DNA of 62,737 nucleotides from a virus: positions 1-62,737 of IMG/VR virus record IMGVR_UViG_3300046458_000082; one strand, given 5' to 3'. The position numbers were made by a program, and so were the translations under genes. Positions 25,520 to 34,038 of this stretch are shown here, piece after piece. The notes under the pieces are model-generated. The model was given only the letters and a program-made list of their open reading frames with translations, made no database searches and was not told the DNA's origin. Numbering within the stretch: the first letter of the stretch is position 1; each line of letters starts with the position of its first letter.

Positions 25520-25542
25520 AAAAAAACCCGCCGAAGCGGGTT
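25520..25542 (-). terminator. Terminator of the cargo gene 25561-26064
   Basis: Minus-strand stem ACCCGC / GCGGGT with seven T, directly after the cargo gene and before scaffold. Confidence 0.85.
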
Positions 25543-25560
25543 ATAGGTATTCAGATACAA

Positions 25561-26064
25561 TCAGCTTAATTGGAAGTCGTAATACATTTCCAAAACCTCG
25601 ACATGATCTACCATGGAAGCCATAAATTTTTCATATTCACTCGCCGCACCAGACTCACATAAACTAGAAAAAATTTGAAAGGCGCCACCTGAATTTGCAG
25701 CTCTTTCAATCCTATAGTGCGCAACCATAATTCTACAAATTCGTCGCAGATCCCTTCTTGAGACCTTCGAACGATCGATAATTAACGAGAAGGCAAATTC
25801 TATATTTTCTCTCGTTATATTTGACCTGAGGATTTCGTTGCGCCTAATAAGAAGTAGAGTCAGAAACAGCGAGTTAGCGACTTCTTTGGTCGCTCTCCGC
25901 CTATGGACTAGATCATGTAAAATGTCCTTAAACTCACAAAGCCCTTTATTATATGACTTAAATATCGAAGACCTTCGAGAAAGACAAGGATTAAACTCAC
26001 ATAAAAAATCATATGCAAAATTAAGAACGACTTCTCTATCCACCTCAGCAATATTACTTAGCAT
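25561..26064 (-). CDS. AT-rich cargo gene in the capsid operon
   Basis: 167 aa, very AT-rich compared with both neighbours, rich in Arg, Ile, Phe and Cys. Predicted helical and soluble (FAYDFLCEFNPCLSRRSSIF). No family recognised. It interrupts the MuF-scaffold order and has its own terminator, so it behaves as a moron with a separate transcript. Defence or superinfection roles are common for such genes but unproven here. Confidence 0.72.
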   Translation of the reverse strand: MLSNIAEVDREVVLNFAYDFLCEFNPCLSRRSSIFKSYNKGLCEFKDILHDLVHRRRATKEVANSLFLTLLLIRRNEILRSNITRENIEFAFSLIIDRSKVSRRDLRRICRIMVAHYRIERAANSGGAFQIFSSLCESGAASEYEKFMASMVDHVEVLEMYYDFQLS

Positions 26065-26112
26065 AAAAACCGTCCTGTCCTTAGATTTCGAAAAAAACTG
26101 ACATCAAAGGCA

Positions 26113-27207
26113 CTATAGGTCAAGTAATCCTGCACGCTCGAATGCCAACGGCTCCAACCCCTTCATCTGCGCTAGAGTAAGTGGTGCAAAGTTCCGATCG
26201 AGTTGCAACTCCGCAAAGCGCTCAACACTCAGTCCGCCCTCGCGAAAAAGCTTCGCCCGCACTGGCCCAATTGCCACGTCCTGAAACGAAGCTGGTTGCT
26301 GCTGAAGCCAGTGGTAATAGTCGAGGCTCGCACTAACCTGCCCTGCTCCATCAGCTCCGACCGAAGCCCGAGTGGCGCCCTTGGTGAACATCTCGCTGAG
26401 CTTGGTTAGCATCACGAATGTGGTTCGGCAATTCGGGTGAAACGGTGGCCTCGGCCCAGAATCCACCGGGAACCGTCGCTTATCCATCGATCGACACTGC
26501 TGGCTGGTCTTGCTGTCCAGCGTGGCGACCATCTCAACCTCTGACACGATGTCCGTGTTGGCCTTGGCCACCTCCATGCGCGCCTGAGACGACACATGCT
26601 GAATAGCGGTGTGCACCACCGTGCTGGCATTGCGGTTGGTGGTGGCGAGAATGCCGTCTTTGTAACTGGCCAGCTTCGTACCGCGAATGTTGCGGATGAT
26701 CTGAAAGTTCGTTTGCCCTTCGAAGAAGCCCTGCCGAATCGTGCCGGTGACGCGCTCCCGCTCAGCACTGGTCCAACCCTTGATGAACGACTTCAGCAGC
26801 TTGCCGCCGCCGGTGCCGCGCACACTGAGAGGGTTGGTCAGCACCGCGGTGCGAATAGCCGCTGCCGTCGGCGCAACCACATCCAACGAGACACCAACCG
26901 GCGCCGAGCGAGCCAGGCTCGATGCCTCAAACTCAGCCTCATAGTTGGCGATATCGATCAGGTCGAGGTTCAGTTGCACGCTGTAGCGATCGAATATGCC
27001 CAGAAGCAAGCTATCGACCTCCTTCAGCAGCGCCTCCAGCCGCTTCACGTTGTACTCGGTCAGATCCGATTGAGTGAGCCTGTCGCGAATAGAGCGGTCG
27101 ATCTCCTTCAGGAAGGGGGCGAACTTGCCGACCTCCCCTGCCTTCAGCTTTTCGAGGAAGACCGCGTGCCGAATCGTGGCGTCAAGGATTGCTTGGTTTG
27201 CCGCCAT
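26113..27207 (-). CDS. Minor head protein (MuF / SPP1 gp7 family)
   Basis: 364 aa. The C-terminal half has the MuF core: VVHTAIQHVSSQARMEVAKA, then DSKTSQQCRSMDKRRFPV and PPFHPNCRTTFV with the conserved Cys/His pattern. It overlaps the portal gene end by 26 nt, as usual for portal-MuF pairs. A minor capsid protein possibly ejected with DNA. Confidence 0.9.
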   Translation of the reverse strand: MAANQAILDATIRHAVFLEKLKAGEVGKFAPFLKEIDRSIRDRLTQSDLTEYNVKRLEALLKEVDSLLLGIFDRYSVQLNLDLIDIANYEAEFEASSLARSAPVGVSLDVVAPTAAAIRTAVLTNPLSVRGTGGGKLLKSFIKGWTSAERERVTGTIRQGFFEGQTNFQIIRNIRGTKLASYKDGILATTNRNASTVVHTAIQHVSSQARMEVAKANTDIVSEVEMVATLDSKTSQQCRSMDKRRFPVDSGPRPPFHPNCRTTFVMLTKLSEMFTKGATRASVGADGAGQVSASLDYYHWLQQQPASFQDVAIGPVRAKLFREGGLSVERFAELQLDRNFAPLTLAQMKGLEPLAFERAGLLDL

Positions 27208-28600
27208 CTACTTTGTCCTCGTCATCCAGACCCAAGCCGTCGCCCTGCTCATCCAGCTCACCGTCGATTTGCTGGTCTGTGCGCTCGGGCGCGATCAGGC
27301 CCAACTTACGCAGATAGGCTCGAAGATCTGCTTTGGCGAAACCGCCGTTCTGCCAGAGGCCAACCAGTGCGGTGATCATCTGTGGATCAGCCGTCAGCTC
27401 CACGAACTCCTGATTGATCTGGTACGCAACCTTCGCGTCGTCGACGCCCATGTAGGTGCAGCACCACATGATCGCCCGGGTATAGGCCTCGCTGACGTTG
27501 GCCACGCAGCCGGCGAGCACTGACGTTGATGCGGACTGATCGCCGCGTGCTTCGGTCGCCGTCTTGGACGAGAGAGAAGCCACAACCATCCGGGCGCCGA
27601 GTTCGATCATCATCTGGTTCTTGTCAGCCATGGCCTCCTTCACCAACGTGTTCGGCAGCGGCTGGGCATAACCGAAGGCGCCACCTGTTGGCAGCATCAT
27701 CGGCGCGCGGGAGCCGACGTAGACGCCGTTCTTCTCCATCCAGTCGCGCCACTGTTCATCCAAACCGGAAATCCATGGCTGAGCCTGGCCACACCAGAAG
27801 ACGCTATCTTCGTAGTCGGCGCTGTTCCGGTAATGGCCCAGGTTGATCATGGCGATGTCGTAGAGCGGTGACTCGTCAATGCTCGGGTCATTGTTCTGTG
27901 CGCCTACGAAGGTGAACGGGATCTCCTTCAGGCGGCCGGCGGCGCCGGTGGGTTTGAATTCCTGCACAACGGCCAGCGGCCCGCCACCCTTCGGCCCGGA
28001 TCGGCGCCAAACGCGGCAGACAAAGCCATCATCCTCGAGAGCCAGTTCCCGGTATTGCTCTACCACCTTGAAGCCGAAACCGTCTTCGATTTCCGGCGAT
28101 TCGCGCAGCACCACCAAGGTCAGCACGCAGTGTCCATTCACCATGCCCGTACGCCAGTTGATGATGTCTTCAGCGCAGTACGACAGGATCACCGAGTGCC
28201 CACCGGCGCCGGCGTCTTGGTGATAGTCGACGTACAGACCATGCCGTCCAGCCTCGAGCACCTTTTCCAGCGTGCCTTGCGAATGCTGATAGATGCTCAC
28301 GCCGGAACCGTTGGCGTTGTCCTGCAAGTACTCCATCTTCTTGGCTACCGTCAACGTCGGGTCTTTGTGAAATGCCAAACCGAGCAAGCCATTGCGCGTG
28401 TGACCGGTGGCGTTCTTGAAAACCGCCCGTTCGCGATAGGCCTTGTTTCGGTCTACGTTCTCCGGCGACTTGTCGTGAGCGTTGATGTACGGCAGTCGGT
28501 CAACAACCCTGTGCTGACCAGCGCAAACGTCGCGCACGGTTGCCCAGCGATCCAGCACTTCGATGTAGTCCGCCCGCTTGAAGGAGACGTCGTTGCTCAT
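27182..28600 (-). CDS. Portal protein (DUF4055 type)
   Basis: 472 aa. RAVFKNATGHTRNGLLGLAF and the later ALEDDGFVCRVWRRSGPKGG and SADYEDSVFWCGQAQPW patterns are those of the DUF4055 portal group. It starts within a 4-nt overlap of the terminase stop. The C-terminus is acidic. Forms the dodecameric DNA gate of the capsid. Confidence 0.9.
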   Translation of the reverse strand: MSNDVSFKRADYIEVLDRWATVRDVCAGQHRVVDRLPYINAHDKSPENVDRNKAYRERAVFKNATGHTRNGLLGLAFHKDPTLTVAKKMEYLQDNANGSGVSIYQHSQGTLEKVLEAGRHGLYVDYHQDAGAGGHSVILSYCAEDIINWRTGMVNGHCVLTLVVLRESPEIEDGFGFKVVEQYRELALEDDGFVCRVWRRSGPKGGGPLAVVQEFKPTGAAGRLKEIPFTFVGAQNNDPSIDESPLYDIAMINLGHYRNSADYEDSVFWCGQAQPWISGLDEQWRDWMEKNGVYVGSRAPMMLPTGGAFGYAQPLPNTLVKEAMADKNQMMIELGARMVVASLSSKTATEARGDQSASTSVLAGCVANVSEAYTRAIMWCCTYMGVDDAKVAYQINQEFVELTADPQMITALVGLWQNGGFAKADLRAYLRKLGLIAPERTDQQIDGELDEQGDGLGLDDEDKVDGGKPSNP

Positions 28601-29898
28601 CGGGCGTATCCCATTTTGATAGCGGTGACCGGTTTGATAATCGGGTACTCGCGGTGAATGAAGTAACCGCCGCCGTCGTTGGCGTGGTCGTTCCCTTGGC
28701 TCTTGTCCGGCTCGCCGTTCGGCGCCCAGATCTGTTGCTCAAGGCCGTCGGCATAAGTCGGACAGGTAAACGGGTTGACCAGGTACCGCCGCTCGCCCTG
28801 CGCGTTGCAGAACATGGCGTTCATGGCGTTGATCCGATCTTTCACCGGTGGGTTGGCCGCCGGGGCGATGACCGTGAAGCCTGCCTGCTTGAGCATGGCG
28901 ATATCGGTGAGGCTGGCATTAACTGACTTACGCGAATCGCCGGAGGCGTCCGGGTAGATCCGGATCTCGCAGGTCTTTCTGAAGTCGTTGCCGGTGTGTT
29001 CCCAATAGCGTTCCTTGATCCGGCGGATCATGTCTGGCGTGTCGTAGCCATCCATCAACTCGTCCACGGCGCGCGGCAGGCCCTGGTCACGTTTGACGTG
29101 GGTGATCGCCGCCATCTTGCCAACGTTGAAGTCCATGCCGATGAACAAAGGCTCACCGGGCTGCACCGTGTCGAAGCACTGGTTCAGCATGCGGTCGTAA
29201 GCGTGGTAGATAGATCCGGACGTCAGGTTGACGAACTGTCCATTCAGGTACGCCCGGATCAGCTGCTCTGGGTACGACTCCATCAGCGAGGCGATGTAGT
29301 CGTCAGGCAGGTTCAGTTCGTTGTCGAAGGTGCTGGCTTGGATAAGGCCATACATCTCCTTCAGCGCCGGCTTGTCGCGCAACTGCTTCACGAACTGGAG
29401 GAAGACGAACTTGAAGCCTTCCGGTGTCGTGGTCACGTCTACGCCGTTTTTCAGCCCGGGTAGGTTGTAACGCATCCGGGCAATGATCTTGCGCCAGGCC
29501 TGCTGAGCCTTGATCGACGTCAGCACGTCCAGCTCATCAACCAGAGCGTGACCGATCTTGAAGCCGACGATGGTTTGCGGCTTCTCCATCGACCGGCAAA
29601 TCACAGTGCCGCGATATTGCCGGCCGCTGTAGATGTGAACCTCATGGTTCGCCTGGTTGATCTTGGTCTTCAGCCCCCAGTCGTAGGCCACCTCCTCCAT
29701 CGTGGGATAGAAGATGTCTCGAATCTGCGGGTAAGTCGGAGCGAAGTAACCAGCGTTGACGCCCGGCCACTCCATGAAATGCTTGCTGAGCGCCGAGCAT
29801 CCGACCCAGGTCTTTCCGGAGCCGAATCCAGCAACGAATGCGCGAAACTTATGGGGCAACAAGAGGAACTGCGACTGCGGAACGTTAAGGCTCGGCAT
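28597..29898 (-). CDS. terL: Terminase large subunit
   Basis: 433 aa. Walker A at residues 24-30 (GFGSGKT), Walker B with D121-E122 in HALVDELD. The nuclease part has GMDFNVGKMAAI (first metal-binding Asp) and IYPDASGDSR further on. Normal length. It powers DNA packaging and cuts the concatemer. Overlaps the small subunit by 14 nt. Confidence 0.96.
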   Translation of the reverse strand: MPSLNVPQSQFLLLPHKFRAFVAGFGSGKTWVGCSALSKHFMEWPGVNAGYFAPTYPQIRDIFYPTMEEVAYDWGLKTKINQANHEVHIYSGRQYRGTVICRSMEKPQTIVGFKIGHALVDELDVLTSIKAQQAWRKIIARMRYNLPGLKNGVDVTTTPEGFKFVFLQFVKQLRDKPALKEMYGLIQASTFDNELNLPDDYIASLMESYPEQLIRAYLNGQFVNLTSGSIYHAYDRMLNQCFDTVQPGEPLFIGMDFNVGKMAAITHVKRDQGLPRAVDELMDGYDTPDMIRRIKERYWEHTGNDFRKTCEIRIYPDASGDSRKSVNASLTDIAMLKQAGFTVIAPAANPPVKDRINAMNAMFCNAQGERRYLVNPFTCPTYADGLEQQIWAPNGEPDKSQGNDHANDGGGYFIHREYPIIKPVTAIKMGYAR

Positions 29899-30346
29899 TC
29901 GGCTTCCTCGCGTCCACTACGTCGACCTGAATGCGCGTCGGGATCGCCGGCTCATCGTCAGGCTCATCCTTCCGGTGACGATTGACGTAGACGTCGCCAA
30001 CTTCCTTTGCGGCCTGCTCGAGGATCTGCATGGCGAGGCCAATGTTCTTCATCGTCTCGGCCCGCTCGACAAACCGGTTCATGGCGCGAAGGCGGAATGC
30101 TCGGTTGGCGATCGGGATCTCTGCCGTCTCCTCGCGGAAGCGCTTGCGGGTATCTTCAAACACCGCTTTCCACTTCACGCCAAGGTCACGGCCAGCGTGT
30201 TTCGTTGGGTCGTACTGCTCGCACTGTTGGCGAGACACCTCGACGCCGAATGTTTCCTTGACCGCCTGCACTACCTGAGTCGGCGTATCAAAACAGGCCA
30301 ACGCCTGCACAATGAAGCGCTTCACCTCATCTTTCAGGGCTGCCAT
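29885..30346 (-). CDS. terS: Terminase small subunit (DUF2280)
   Basis: 153 aa. MAALKDEVKRFIVQALACFD with a helix-turn-helix (TPTQVVQAVKETFGVEVSRQ) and CEQYDPTKHAGRDL are typical DUF2280. These are small terminases of Pseudomonas and enterobacterial phages that recognise packaging DNA. Next to TerL with overlap. Confidence 0.92.
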   Translation of the reverse strand: MAALKDEVKRFIVQALACFDTPTQVVQAVKETFGVEVSRQQCEQYDPTKHAGRDLGVKWKAVFEDTRKRFREETAEIPIANRAFRLRAMNRFVERAETMKNIGLAMQILEQAAKEVGDVYVNRHRKDEPDDEPAIPTRIQVDVVDARKPNAEP

Positions 30347-30378
30347 ATGGGTTTATTCCGTCAAGGTCCTGTCAAGGA

Positions 30379-30987
30379 TCAGGCCGACTTGAGCAGACAG
30401 GTTCCGCAGGCCCTCGATATGTTAATTTTCCCTACCTCAGCAGGATTGTTTGCAGCGTCCACCAGCTCTTGAACCGCCGGGCTTGCGCCGTAGCGACGCA
30501 CCACACCGACGAACTCTTCAACGTCGTGTCCGCGCATCTCAAGCTTGGGCAATCCTTCCTGGGTGAAAGCTGGCTGACCGTACTTATCGGTCGCCTGGGC
30601 GATGTGGTAGAGCTCATGCTCCACCAGTGCGCAGAAGTCAGCGTCGCTGCACTGGGCGCAATAATCGGCAGCCAGAGTGATGATGTAGGCTGGCACGTCG
30701 CCGAACCAATCCAGCATCTGCTGCTCCATCCGTGCTTTCTGCCAGCCACCTGCGCGGAAGGCGACCTGTTCGGCCTGCCCCACAACCGTCCGCCCTTTCT
30801 TCGTGAAGGCAGCAGACGCCCACATGACCCGGATGTCTGCATCCAGTAAGTGGGCATGGTCTGCGTTATAGATGCTTCCTGTGTCGGCAAGGATTTCCTT
30901 GCTTATCCACTCCCACACTTCTAGTGCTGGTCGCACGGTGAGACAAAGTGTGTCGCAGAGATCGGCCGGAGGTTGAGGTCTGTTCAT
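30379..30987 (-). CDS. Phage putative metallopeptidase
   Basis: 202 aa. A zinc-binding motif HELYH lies at residues 124-128 in LVEHELYHIAQA, with further conserved acidic residues downstream. This fits the phage metallopeptidase family usually found just upstream of terminase genes. Cytoplasmic, no signal. Its substrate is unknown; roles in host takeover or virion maturation have been suggested for such genes. Confidence 0.85.
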   Translation of the reverse strand: MNRPQPPADLCDTLCLTVRPALEVWEWISKEILADTGSIYNADHAHLLDADIRVMWASAAFTKKGRTVVGQAEQVAFRAGGWQKARMEQQMLDWFGDVPAYIITLAADYCAQCSDADFCALVEHELYHIAQATDKYGQPAFTQEGLPKLEMRGHDVEEFVGVVRRYGASPAVQELVDAANNPAEVGKINISRACGTCLLKSA

Positions 30988-31062
30988 TAGCCCACCTAGC
31001 GCGTGTCGAGGAAGAATTAAGAGCTTTGAATTGCTTCTGTGGGCGAGCCAAGTCGAATGATT

Positions 31063-31088
31063 AAAAAAATCCCCGCAGGAAGCGGGGA
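31063..31088 (-). terminator. Terminator before the metallopeptidase gene
   Basis: Minus-strand stem TCCCCGC / GCGGGGA followed by seven T. It separates the holin-acb2 unit from the packaging genes, so late expression probably needs antitermination. Confidence 0.82.
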
Positions 31089-31092
31089 CTAG

Positions 31093-31350
31093 TCAACGTA
31101 GTGGTGTCCAGGCTTTAGAGCCTCTGGGAGAGTGAAAGACTACTTTGCACCCATTTATGGTCGGAAATCCGGGAGAATCTCTCATCAAACGCACGATGTT
31201 GTCGTACTCCTCATCAGTGTACCGGTAGAACAAACCATGCCGACACTGAGCGTAGTTGTTAGCCTCGTCCTGATCGCTCATAGCGCCCCTATTCACTTCA
31301 ACTGGCTCAACAAATACCGTGGGCTTCACTTCAAACGGGAGCCTGCTCAT
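31093..31350 (-). CDS. Hypothetical protein
   Basis: 85 aa from ATG 31350 with AAGGAGG upstream; the longer frame lacks a site. Small soluble protein (FEVKPTVFVEPVEVNRGAM..., later YRYTDEEYDNIVRLMRD). It lies between the Acb2-like gene and a terminator. No family recognised. Confidence 0.65.
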   Translation of the reverse strand: MSRLPFEVKPTVFVEPVEVNRGAMSDQDEANNYAQCRHGLFYRYTDEEYDNIVRLMRDSPGFPTINGCKVVFHSPRGSKAWTPLR

Positions 31351-31415
31351 CTGAACCTCCTTGGCGATGGGAGGCGTAACTTTATCGGATAGGAGCCAGC
31401 TTTTGCTATGCGCCT

Positions 31416-31646
31416 TCAATTGAAGGGATCGGCAGGCTTGGCAATTGAGCGCACGAACCACATGAAGCCCTGCTGGAGATTGGTCTTGGCCAACGCCAGC
31501 AGCCGAGGGTCAACGCCTTCAATCTGGCCGATCTGCTTGAACAGTTCGCCGGCGTGAGCTTCCAGAGCCTTAATCGAGTTCATACCGTCGATTTCGGACT
31601 GGGTCAGGTCGCGGTAGCCGGTGATCTTCTTGTGCTGGTTATCCAT
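31416..31646 (-). CDS. Acb2-like anti-CBASS cyclic nucleotide sponge (DUF7681 type)
   Basis: 76 aa with GAGGAG upstream. The start MDNQHKKITGYRDLTQSEID and the end LQQGFMWFVRSIAKPADPF match the pattern of phage Acb2 proteins (ITGYRxLxxxEIxxMNxIK ... TxLQxGxMxxxRxIAxPxxF). Acb2 is a small hexamer that sequesters cyclic di- and trinucleotides made by CBASS and so blocks that defence. Size fits. It lies directly after the holin in the late direction and behind a bipartite palindrome. Assigned by memory of the family pattern. Confidence 0.82.
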   Translation of the reverse strand: MDNQHKKITGYRDLTQSEIDGMNSIKALEAHAGELFKQIGQIEGVDPRLLALAKTNLQQGFMWFVRSIAKPADPFN

Positions 31647-31663
31647 GCTGCTCTCCTCGTCGC

Positions 31664-31707
31664 GTGTCGCGACACAATTTGCTGATTCGCGAAACGTGTC
31701 GCGACTT
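31664..31707. promoter_or_regulatory. Bipartite palindrome, copy 1 (holin-acb2 gap)
   Basis: Site GTGTCGCGACAC at 31664-31675 (perfect palindrome) and GTGTCGCGAC at 31696-31705. Centres lie 32 bp apart with a 20-bp spacer. The same design recurs at 37386-37429 and 48868-48911. Probably an operator for a dimeric regulator; see findings. Confidence 0.75.
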
Positions 31708-32038
31708 ACTCGGCCTTGCGGGCCGGTAGCTTGAAGTCAGTCACCCGATCCGCGATGTTCCGGATCTTCTCCACACCTAGGAAGCCAACCCAGCCACCAG
31801 CAAACGTGGCCATGCTCTGTGGCAGGCCGAAGAAATCTAGGCCACTGATGATGGTCAGTGTCAGGCCGCCGCAGATGGCGCCTTCCACCAGCATCTGGCG
31901 ACGTGTGCCGCCACCGTAAGTGATCCTCAAGACGGCCATGGCGCAGGACAGCGCAGCCGCATAGAGGATCGGCGAATGCTGGCTCAACCACGCAAGCGCT
32001 ATCGCCCATGTGTCTGGTTTGTCTGGCATGTTTGGCAT
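31706..32038 (-). CDS. Holin (LydA/holin family 3 type)
   Basis: 110 aa with three hydrophobic segments (ILYAAALSCAMAVLRIT, GAICGGLTLTIISGLDFFGL, MATFAGGWVGFLGV) and a charged C-terminal tail. The sequence is typical of the phage holin family 3/LydA. It would permeabilise the inner membrane to release the endolysin. Its near copy survives as a 126-nt fragment in the remnant prophage at 59720-59845. Confidence 0.9.
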   Translation of the reverse strand: MPNMPDKPDTWAIALAWLSQHSPILYAAALSCAMAVLRITYGGGTRRQMLVEGAICGGLTLTIISGLDFFGLPQSMATFAGGWVGFLGVEKIRNIADRVTDFKLPARKAE

Positions 32039-32149
32039 CTCGGTTCCTCCCCGTCAGGGAGTGGTGATCAATGGGTGGGAATTCACCCGTCGATTTGAGA
32101 CGGCTCGAGCAGCACTCCCAGCTTGAGGCGATGGGTGTGGCGGAGCCGA

Positions 32150-32179
32150 AAACAAAAGGGCTACGCGATGGCGTAGGCC
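32150..32179 (-). terminator. Terminator upstream of the late operon
   Basis: Minus-strand hairpin built on CTACGC / GCGTAG followed by a T-rich tract. It lies between the early region and the holin, where lambda has tR'. Suggests late genes depend on antitermination or a promoter in 32039-32149. Apart from this, 32039-32278 holds nothing else I can identify. Confidence 0.6.
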
Positions 32180-32278
32180 GGAATTTTTATCCAAATCAGT
32201 CCGTTAAGGATTGTCGGACAATTCTTTGAATTTTTTCGTCTACCAAAAATCATTAGTTCATGAGCAATAGGAGGACTC

Positions 32279-32557
32279 ATGAAACCGATAGATCTTTTCG
32301 TAATTGAATACAGACTTCACGGGAAGCCGAAGTCATTCATCATTCGAACGAAGCTGATGAACAACACGGAAGCGTGGCAGTGGGCGAGCTGCGACGCAGG
32401 CCTCGTTCCAATACCCAAGCCAGGCCGGCCGCCGCTTAAACGTTTTTCCAAGCCTATGGCGGAAAGGTTTGGCGTTACAGATGTTCGGTGGCGAGAGTCA
32501 TCAGCTCTCACCTGGGACGAGGAGCACTCCAATGACCGAGAGCATTCTGGGCTTTAG
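32279..32557 (+). CDS. Hypothetical protein (DUF6555-like)
   Basis: 92 aa with AGGAGG before the ATG. Begins MKPIDLFVIEYRLHGKPKSF and contains NNTEAWQWASCDAGLVPIPK, the pattern of a small Pseudomonas family I recall as DUF6555. It opposes the late operon and forms a pair with the overlapping gene at 32532. Function unknown. Confidence 0.68.
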   Translation: MKPIDLFVIEYRLHGKPKSFIIRTKLMNNTEAWQWASCDAGLVPIPKPGRPPLKRFSKPMAERFGVTDVRWRESSALTWDEEHSNDREHSGL

Positions 32558-32771
32558 AGATGAGCGTTATTGGGACGACGAGATAGCTGCCAACACCGAG
32601 CTTTTTCGTCAAGCAGACGCGCTCGATGAAGCTGCTTATAGGATCATTCAGTACGACCGCGGAAGTGCTGAAGCCTGGGCGCGCTTCTCTGAAGCAAAAG
32701 CTGTTGCAGATGCAAAACGAACGGCCGCATATCAGGACTGGATGCGAATTAAGCGCGCGATGAGGAAGTGA
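32532..32771 (+). CDS. Hypothetical protein
   Basis: 79 aa from ATG 32532 with GAGGAG upstream, overlapping the previous gene by 26 nt. Mostly helical and charged (DDEIAANTELFRQADALDEA). No family recognised. Terminators follow at 32786 and 32824. Confidence 0.68.
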   Translation: MTESILGFRDERYWDDEIAANTELFRQADALDEAAYRIIQYDRGSAEAWARFSEAKAVADAKRTAAYQDWMRIKRAMRK

Positions 32772-32785
32772 ATTGATTGTTCCGA

Positions 32786-32845
32786 AGCCCCGCGATATGC
32801 GGGGCTAGCGCAATTTGTCGCATAAAAAGCCCGCACGGAGCGGGC
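32786..32845. terminator. Pair of back-to-back terminators
   Basis: Stem AGCCCCGC / GCGGGGCT at 32786-32806 serves the plus-strand pair. Stem GCCCGC / GCGGGC at 32829-32845 with five T on the minus strand ends the gene at 32862. Confidence 0.75.
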
Positions 32846-32861
32846 AATGGGAAATTCTATT

Positions 32862-33164
32862 TCAAGCGCCGGATTCAGGATCGGACGCCGGAGCGTCGCG
32901 CGGTTCCTTCGCATCATCGCGCTGGTCGACCGAGTTCGAATCATCAGTAAGAGCCGCACCGCCATTACCGCGCCCTGTCTGGGCGTCTTGATCAGAGCCA
33001 GGGTTTCCAGGCGGTGGGTTCCAATCTTCTGGTCGTTCGTCAGTGCCTTGCTTCGGCTCAGATTCTGCCTTCTCTAGACCTGAGTCATGACTTCCGCCAG
33101 CGTCAGGCGCTTGCTCGCTTGGTCCTGGATATGGCGCTTCAGGGCCGTTGTTGTCTTCGATCAT
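32862..33164 (-). CDS. Disordered acidic hypothetical protein
   Basis: 100 aa with GGGAG upstream of ATG 33164. Almost entirely Pro/Gly/Asp/Glu/Ser, without any hydrophobic core, so probably unstructured. Codon use fits a real gene and a terminator follows. Such short disordered proteins are frequent in Pseudomonas; function unknown. Confidence 0.55.
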   Translation of the reverse strand: MIEDNNGPEAPYPGPSEQAPDAGGSHDSGLEKAESEPKQGTDERPEDWNPPPGNPGSDQDAQTGRGNGGAALTDDSNSVDQRDDAKEPRDAPASDPESGA

Positions 33165-33256
33165 GATTCTCTCCCGTCAGACGCGCAGGGTCTGCGCTTA
33201 CTACTACTGAGAGAAGTTTCGAAAACAGGGAGTGCAATTTCCTCGACGAGCGGCCA

Positions 33257-33286
33257 CAAAAAAGCCCCGCACGTTGGCGAGGCTTT
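33257..33286 (-). terminator. Terminator of the leftward early operon
   Basis: Minus-strand stem AAAGCC-CGC / GCG-GGCTTT with one mismatch and six T, about 75 bp after the last early gene. Confidence 0.75.
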
Positions 33287-33360
33287 GAAGTGGTCGTGCG
33301 CTGGAGGTAAGTTGCGCAGTGTGGGAAAAGTACATCAAATCCCCCACCATAGCAACACCT

Positions 33361-34038
33361 TTATGCCGCATCCTCCGAGTTCTCTGCGTGAATAACCTGC
33401 CAAACAGGTTGCTGTGCCTGAATATCCACTTCCTCGATGGCGTTTCGCAGGAAATTCCAAATATCGATCCAGTCCCGATCCCAATGCTTGGGCTGGATAG
33501 CTATCCCGTACAGCTTCATCATGGCGTCAGACACTCGAGCCGGGCCCCACGCATCACCTCCGTTCGCCTCGGCCTTGTAGGACTGCAGGGCGCAGGTGAT
33601 CAGGCAGTGCACCTTAGCTGCCTTAGCATCGGTGAGCGCACCGAAGTCGGTATCCGACCAGATCAGCTTTTCGGCGTTCAGCATGTGCACAACGGTCATG
33701 CACGGGTGGTAGAGGTAGTGCCCCAACTGCTGCAACTGGAACGGCAAGGACTCGATCGCTTTCTGGACCTTCCCCATGGTCACCAGGTGGGCGGCGCGAT
33801 GTGTCGACCGACCAATCGGCGTGCGGCGCGTCTCGGCGATGTGGATCTTCTGGCGTACAGCCATGATGCGCTCTTCCTTGTCCTCTCCCTGGGCAGCGAA
33901 GATGATCTCGCGCAGTGCTGCCTTTTCTTTCCTTACTACGGTTGCGGACTTGGCCCGATCAGCCGCCGCAGCGCTGATTGAGGCGTTTGATTCGTGCTGC
34001 GCATCAGTCCACGCTTGACGTGCGTTGATCAATTTCAT
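33361..34038 (-). CDS. Last gene of the leftward early operon, Q-position protein
   Basis: 225 aa. No family recognised with certainty. The N-terminal half is basic and helical; the middle has PFQLQQLGHYLYHPCMTVVH and the end DRDWIDIWNFLRNAIEEVDI. It follows NinG and precedes the terminator and late genes, the place of the lambda Q antiterminator. I infer a possible late regulator from position only. The start overlaps the NinG stop by 4 nt. Confidence 0.6.
   Translation of the reverse strand: MKLINARQAWTDAQHESNASISAAAADRAKSATVVRKEKAALREIIFAAQGEDKEERIMAVRQKIHIAETRRTPIGRSTHRAAHLVTMGKVQKAIESLPFQLQQLGHYLYHPCMTVVHMLNAEKLIWSDTDFGALTDAKAAKVHCLITCALQSYKAEANGGDAWGPARVSDAMMKLYGIAIQPKHWDRDWIDIWNFLRNAIEEVDIQAQQPVWQVIHAENSEDAA

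Noticed and set aside
32862-33164. Secreted or membrane protein
   Set aside because: No signal or hydrophobic segment; the sequence is disordered and acidic throughout.
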